A DNA stretch of 26,849 bases from DASTPP01 sp035762175. Its GTDB lineage: Bacteria; Myxococcota_A; Polyangia; Polyangiales; Polyangiaceae. Under the pieces are notes generated by a model that did no database searches, had not been told where the DNA came from, and saw only the letters and a list, made by a program, of their open reading frames with translations. The DNA lies in assembly GCA_035762175.1 (NCBI GenBank), contig DASTPP010000326.1, positions 1-26,849 on the forward strand, in the 5' to 3' direction. This document shows, piece after piece, positions 23,333 through 26,849 of this stretch. How positions within the stretch are numbered: the stretch's first letter is position 1; the number at the start of each line of letters is the position of its first letter. Both the position numbers and the translations under genes were made by a program.

Positions 23333-24838
23333 GTGCGCCGGAACGAGCCGTCGGGCGTCGGGCCCCCGTCCGAGGGGGCCGCCCCCGCGAGCGAGGCGGG
23401 CGCGCGGGCCGAACCGCCAGCCCTGCCCCGGCCGGGCGAGCTGGTGCTGGGCGGCAAGTTCCGCGTCGACGAGGTGCTCGGTCAGGGCGGCATGGGCGTG
23501 GTGATGGCGGCCGAGCACATTACGCTCGGGCAGCAGGTGGCGTTCAAGTTCCTGAAGCCCGGCGAGGCGTCCGCCGAGGTGACCGAGCGCTTCGTGCGCG
23601 AGGCGCGGGCGGCGGCGCGGATCGACAACGAGCACGTCGTGCGCGTCAGCGACGTCGGCGTGCTCGAGTCGGGCGTCGCCTACATGCTGATGGAGCGGCT
23701 GGAGGGCGAAGATCTGAGCCGGCACCTGCGCCGGCACGGCCCGCTGCCGATCGACCAGGCCGTGCTCTACCTCGCGCAGGCGTGCGACGCGGTGGCGGCC
23801 GCGCACGCGGCGGGCGTGATCCACCGCGATCTGAAGCCCTCGAACCTCTTCCTCGCCCGGCGGCGCGACGGGCGGCGCGCCGTCAAGGTGCTCGACTTCG
23901 GCATCTCGAAGGCGTCGGCCGCGGCGCGCGACGAGGTCGCCCCCAGCCTGACGCGGCCGGGCGCGGTGCTCGGCTCGCCGCGCTACATGTCGCCCGAGCA
24001 GGTGCGCGACATCCGCCGCGTCGACCACCGCACCGACGTCTGGTCGCTCGGCGCGGTGCTCTACGAGCTGCTCGCCGGCGCGCCCATGTACGAGGGCGAC
24101 ACGGCCCAGGCGCTGTACGCGGTCATCGTCGCCGACCCGCCGCCGCCGCTCGGGGCCAAGCGCCCCGACGTCCCCGCCGGGCTCGAGGCCGCCGTGGCCC
24201 GCTGCGCGCAGAAAGACCCCGGGCAGCGCTTCGCCTCGGTCGCCGAGCTCGCCCTGGCGATCGCGCCCTACGGCCCGCCCGAGGCGGCGCTGCTCGCCGA
24301 GCGCGCCGCGCGCCGGCTCGGCGCCGGGCGCGCCGCGCGGCAGGCGTGGCAGCCCAAGGCCGAGGGCTCCGAGACGGGCGAGCGCGTGCCCTCCGCGCCC
24401 GCCGCCGTGCTGAGCGCCGCGCACGACGCCTCGCCCCGGCGGCTCTGGCTGCTCGCCTTCGCCCTCAGCCTCACGACCATCGCCGCCACCTCGGCCTTCT
24501 TCCTGCGCGCCCGGCCGTCCCCGACGGCCGCGTCCTTGGTCGGCTCGGTGCGCCCGCCGCCCGAGCCGAGCGCGCCGCTCCCACCGGAGGGGCCCGGCGC
24601 AACGACGACGGCGACCGCGGCGACGGCCACGGGGGCGGCGACGGCGGCGACGGCCACGGGGACCGCGACGGCGACCGCGCCGAGCGTCGCGCCCGCCATC
24701 GCGCCGCTCGCGAGCGAGCCGGCCCAGGCGCCGCCCGCCCGCGGCAGCCCCCCGAAGAGGCCCCCCGCCCCGCCGGGGCCGCGGCCGGCCAAGCCGGCGA
24801 GCGAGTTGGACGACGACGTCCTGCTCAACCGGCGCTGA
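23333..24838 (+). CDS. Membrane Ser/Thr protein kinase (PknB-type), second of a tandem pair
   Basis: 501 residues. The GTG at 23333 is chosen because it gives MRRNEP, aligned with MRRQQP of the paralogue, and has the same promoter spacing; an upstream in-frame start at 22988 would translate the repeat block. The kinase domain spans about 40-305, with glycine loop LGQGGMGVV, Lys72, HRDLKPSN with Asp166, DFG Asp188 and SPRYMSPEQ. A membrane helix lies at about 371-391 (LWLLAFALSLTTIAATSAFFL). The extracytoplasmic tail is Pro/Ala/Thr-rich, with an Ala-Thr repeat (TATAATATGAATAATATGTA), and ends RPAKPASELDDDVLLNRR. All catalytic residues are intact. It arose by tandem duplication with the upstream kinase; the tails have diverged except at the very end. 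Confidence 0.92.
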   Translation: MRRNEPSGVGPPSEGAAPASEAGARAEPPALPRPGELVLGGKFRVDEVLGQGGMGVVMAAEHITLGQQVAFKFLKPGEASAEVTERFVREARAAARIDNEHVVRVSDVGVLESGVAYMLMERLEGEDLSRHLRRHGPLPIDQAVLYLAQACDAVAAAHAAGVIHRDLKPSNLFLARRRDGRRAVKVLDFGISKASAAARDEVAPSLTRPGAVLGSPRYMSPEQVRDIRRVDHRTDVWSLGAVLYELLAGAPMYEGDTAQALYAVIVADPPPPLGAKRPDVPAGLEAAVARCAQKDPGQRFASVAELALAIAPYGPPEAALLAERAARRLGAGRAARQAWQPKAEGSETGERVPSAPAAVLSAAHDASPRRLWLLAFALSLTTIAATSAFFLRARPSPTAASLVGSVRPPPEPSAPLPPEGPGATTTATAATATGAATAATATGTATATAPSVAPAIAPLASEPAQAPPARGSPPKRPPAPPGPRPAKPASELDDDVLLNRR

Positions 24839-24868
24839 GCGCCGGGCGCTCGGGCGACGAAGCGCTCA
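24836..24868. terminator. Candidate bidirectional terminator containing both stop codons
   Basis: TGAGCGC (24836-24842) and its complement GCGCTCA (24862-24868) form an inverted repeat in which the outer bases are the stop codons of the two convergent genes. A tighter GAGCGCC/GGCGCTC hairpin is nested at 24837-24851. There is no U-tract. Confidence 0.35.
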
Positions 24869-25267
24869 GGCGAGGAAGCGCGCGCGCAGCTCGGGCGTCG
24901 GCACCCGGCACGCGTCGGAGCGGCCGAAGAGGCGGTAGCGATGGCGCGCGACGAGCCGGTAGAGCGCGTCGCGCAGCAAGGCGGGCACGACGATGAGGGC
25001 GTACGCGAGCCGGACGGGGCCCGCGAGGCGCCGCGCGATGCGCAGCGCCGCCGTCGAGCGCATCGAGACGCGCTCGCCCTCGAGGAGCACCATCGACTCG
25101 GGGTCGCCCCGGGCGGGCTCGATGCCCCGCTCGATCAACAGCTGCCGGGCGAGCTCGGACTGCAGCGGGGCGAACTGAAAGTGCCCCCCGGGGTCGCGAT
25201 CGATGATGAAATTAACGCCCGCGTTGCAGAAGTTGCAGACGCCGTCGAAGAGCACGATCGCGGGCAC
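24866..25267 (-). CDS. DCC-family thiol-disulfide oxidoreductase (YuxK/DUF393)
   Basis: 133 residues, the usual family length, from a GTG start. The N-terminus carries the defining motif DGVCNFC (DxxCxxC, residues 8-14), followed by NAGVNFIIDRDPGGHFQFAPLQSELARQLL, ESMVLLEGERVSMRSTAALRIARRL, and the C-terminal ALYRLVARHRYRLFGRSDACRVPTPELRARFL with a third Cys in SDAC. This is a soluble thioredoxin-like fold; physiological substrates are not known for most members. DCC domains are found fused or adjacent to HTTM proteins in other bacteria, and the HTTM protein at 4416 carries a DCC-like region without the cysteines. It probably follows the small exported-protein gene in one transcript (60-bp gap). 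Confidence 0.9.
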   Translation of the reverse strand: MPAIVLFDGVCNFCNAGVNFIIDRDPGGHFQFAPLQSELARQLLIERGIEPARGDPESMVLLEGERVSMRSTAALRIARRLAGPVRLAYALIVVPALLRDALYRLVARHRYRLFGRSDACRVPTPELRARFLA

Positions 25268-25327
25268 GCACCAAGGGTTGGGCCGGCGGGCGCGCGGGGC
25301 AAGGGCGACCGGCGCCGGGCCCGCGGC

Positions 25328-25579
25328 TCACAAGATCGAGCTCGACACCCCGGGGCAGTCGTTGAGCACCAAGAGCCTCGAGCGCGCCGGCTTGCCCTCG
25401 CGCGGGGTCGCCAGCGGCCGCACCGCGCCCTCGCGCGCGGGCGCCGAGGTGCCCGAGCTCGGCGCCGGCACCTCGTGCACGCTCGAGAGCGACGAGTTGG
25501 TCACCGCCCAGCCCACCCCAGGCAAGGAAGCGAGTGCCACGAAGGCGGCACAGGTCGAAAAGCGCGGCACGAAGGGCAT
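25328..25579 (-). CDS. Small exported protein of unknown function
   Basis: 83 residues from ATG at 25579. The first ~25 residues (MPFVPRFSTCAAFVALASLPGVGWA) form a credible Sec signal peptide with cleavage after GWA. The mature part is short and unstructured-looking (VTNSSLSSVHEVPAPSSGTSAPAREG ... RLLVLNDCPGVSSSIL) with one Cys. No family is recognised. An AGAAAGG stretch lies ~12 nt upstream of the ATG. The overlapping longer start at 25660 adds an Arg-rich segment and is less likely. Moderate doubt remains that it is a real gene. Confidence 0.5.
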   Translation of the reverse strand: MPFVPRFSTCAAFVALASLPGVGWAVTNSSLSSVHEVPAPSSGTSAPAREGAVRPLATPREGKPARSRLLVLNDCPGVSSSIL

Positions 25580-25768
25580 GGCAGGGGGGGCCTTTCTGCG
25601 GGGGCGAGGCGCCAGCCCGCGGCGCCGCCCTCTTCGCCCGAAGGCGCCGCCCAATTTCACCGCGATTTGCCCGGTCAGCGCAAGTGCCGCCCGGGGCCGG
25701 AAGCAAAATCACTTTGTTTTATCATTCTCGCCCACCTTCGCGCACATAAAACGCCCACCCCTCGCCCT
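25580..25768. other. Intergenic region with AT-rich patch
   Basis: Bases 25700-25750 are unusually AT-rich for the window (ATCACTTTGTTTTATCATT). On the minus strand this includes GATAAAAC, a -10-like candidate for the small exported-protein gene. The rest holds nothing recognised. Confidence 0.35.
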
Positions 25769-26848
25769 CTATTGCTCTTTCTTCGGCATTTTTGCCGTTC
25801 TGGCTCGGGTCGGGTGGTTGCGCTTGGGGTTGTAGAAGCGTGTCGGCAGCTCATCGTCATCAGCGGAGTGCCAGGCCTCGGGCAAATCGTTCGGGCGTAC
25901 GAGGGGCTTCTGGGCCTTGGCCGGGGGCGGCGGCAGGGGTTGCGGGGGCCGCTGGGCCTGCGCGGTCGGCGGGGCCGGCAGCGCGCCCCGCTCGGGGCCC
26001 AAGGCCGAGGGCACGGTCGCAACGCCAGGCACGAAAGTCGGCGGCGGCACCACGCCGGCGTCGGCAGGGTAACGAAGCTCGGCCCGGGGTTGGCCCTGGG
26101 GCGTCGGGGGGCGCGGCGGCGGCAAGGCGGTGCGCTGTGGCCGGTAGGGCGTCGCGGCCCCGCCGCTCGGCGTCAGGCTCGGCAGCGAGCTGGGCAGGGG
26201 CGCGCTCGGGGGGAGCACCACGACCTGCGGCCCGTCTTGTCGCGGCGTCGGCGAGGCGGGGCGGGGCGTAGGCGCGGGCGGAATGGTGGACGGAGGTCGC
26301 GCGAGCGGCGGCGCCGGCAGCCAGGCGTTGGGCGAGGGCGGGGGCGGGAGGCTCGAGGGGTTGCGAGACGTCGGCCCCCGCTGGGGCAAGTGAGGGAGCA
26401 GTCCAGATACGCCAAAGGGAAGCGCCTCCGCGGGCGGCGCCACGCCCGGGGCCGGGCCGGGCAGGCGCACGGCGTCGGCGTGGGGCGGCGCGGGCAGGCG
26501 CGCGGCGTCGGCGTGGGGCGGCGCCGGCGGCAGGCGCGCGGCGGCGCCGGGGGGCGGGGCCGGCAGGCGCGCAGCGGCGCCGGGGGGCGGGGCCGGCAGG
26601 CGCGCGGCGGCGCCTTGAGGTGATGCCGGCGCGCGAGGCCAGGAGGGCTCTTGATCGGGATGTCCGGCGGTCTGCCGCGGCGAGGCGGGCGCGTGGGGGT
26701 CGGGACCGATGCCGTGCTTCGTTCGCTCGTCGGACGACAAGGAGCGAATGAGCGCCGGCGGCGGCGGCGTCGCCCGACCGGCGCCAGGCGCGGGCGGCAG
26801 CGGCGTCGCCCGGCCGGCGCCAGGCGCGGGCGGCAGCGGCGTCGCCCG
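25769..26848 (-). CDS. Proline-rich repetitive protein, 5'-truncated at the window edge
   Basis: The frame is open to the right edge of the window; an internal TTG at 26740 is not needed as a start. At least 360 residues are extremely Pro/Ala-rich. Repeats include RATPLPPAPGAG (twice in the first 25 residues, 36-bp unit) and GAAARLPAPPP (about three times, followed by related HADAARLPAPP units). The C-terminus is less biased and basic (DELPTRFYNPKRNHPTRARTAKMPKKEQ). No catalytic domain is visible; such sequence is typical of linkers or tails of regulatory or surface proteins, whose folded domain would lie outside the window. The cell location is undetermined. Confidence 0.6.
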   Translation of the reverse strand, partial: RATPLPPAPGAGRATPLPPAPGAGRATPPPPALIRSLSSDERTKHGIGPDPHAPASPRQTAGHPDQEPSWPRAPASPQGAAARLPAPPPGAAARLPAPPPGAAARLPPAPPHADAARLPAPPHADAVRLPGPAPGVAPPAEALPFGVSGLLPHLPQRGPTSRNPSSLPPPPSPNAWLPAPPLARPPSTIPPAPTPRPASPTPRQDGPQVVVLPPSAPLPSSLPSLTPSGGAATPYRPQRTALPPPRPPTPQGQPRAELRYPADAGVVPPPTFVPGVATVPSALGPERGALPAPPTAQAQRPPQPLPPPPAKAQKPLVRPNDLPEAWHSADDDELPTRFYNPKRNHPTRARTAKMPKKEQ

Positions 26849-26849
26849 G

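Overview
The window reads as chromosomal DNA of a very GC-rich myxobacterium, most likely of the Polyangia (inference). The support is extreme G/C at third codon positions, three membrane-anchored Ser/Thr kinase genes, a lipoprotein rich in Cys, TPR/PEGA-type surface proteins of a form common in Polyangiales, a probable DUF2378 (TIGR02265) protein, and many proteins with Ala/Pro-rich tails. No tRNA, rRNA, phage module or complete IS element was seen.

Layout. 1-4.2 kb: the 3' part of a sulfatase-like enzyme, a divergent lipoprotein with a probable C2 fold, and a kinase-like protein that has lost its catalytic Asp and whose 3' end runs into two small palindromic elements with TA-type ends. 4.4-9.1 kb: an HTTM-domain membrane protein, moeA on the opposite strand, and an unknown protein. 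9.1-11.6 kb: a class II DAHP synthase gene flanked by two directly oriented copies of a ~310-bp structured palindromic repeat. 11.6-14.4 kb: a nitrate-reductase-associated family protein, a DUF2378-like protein, a 12-unit tandem array with a ~42-bp period, and an unknown helical protein. 14.4-17.4 kb: a very large beta-propeller lipoprotein. 17.8-19.6 kb: mobA and cysK, with cysK ending in a 44-bp tandem duplication. 19.6-21.2 kb: a two-gene operon of envelope proteins. 21.4-24.8 kb: two tandem paralogous Ser/Thr kinase genes with a short CRISPR-like repeat block between them. 24.8-26.8 kb: a DCC thiol-disulfide protein, a small exported protein and a Pro-rich protein cut by the window edge.

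How the genes may work together. moeA and mobA both belong to molybdenum-cofactor biosynthesis, and the nitrate-reductase-associated family protein lies between them on the map, but no molybdoenzyme is visible. The kinases, the pseudokinase and the lipoproteins suggest envelope sensing. DAHP synthase and CysK are ordinary amino-acid biosynthesis genes.

The most unusual material is between the genes. It includes the paired repeat whose hairpins differ by compensatory base changes, the 61-bp-periodic repeat block, the ~42-bp array, and a recurring promoter arrangement in which a -10-like hexamer ends exactly 7 nt before a GTG start, as expected for leaderless mRNAs.
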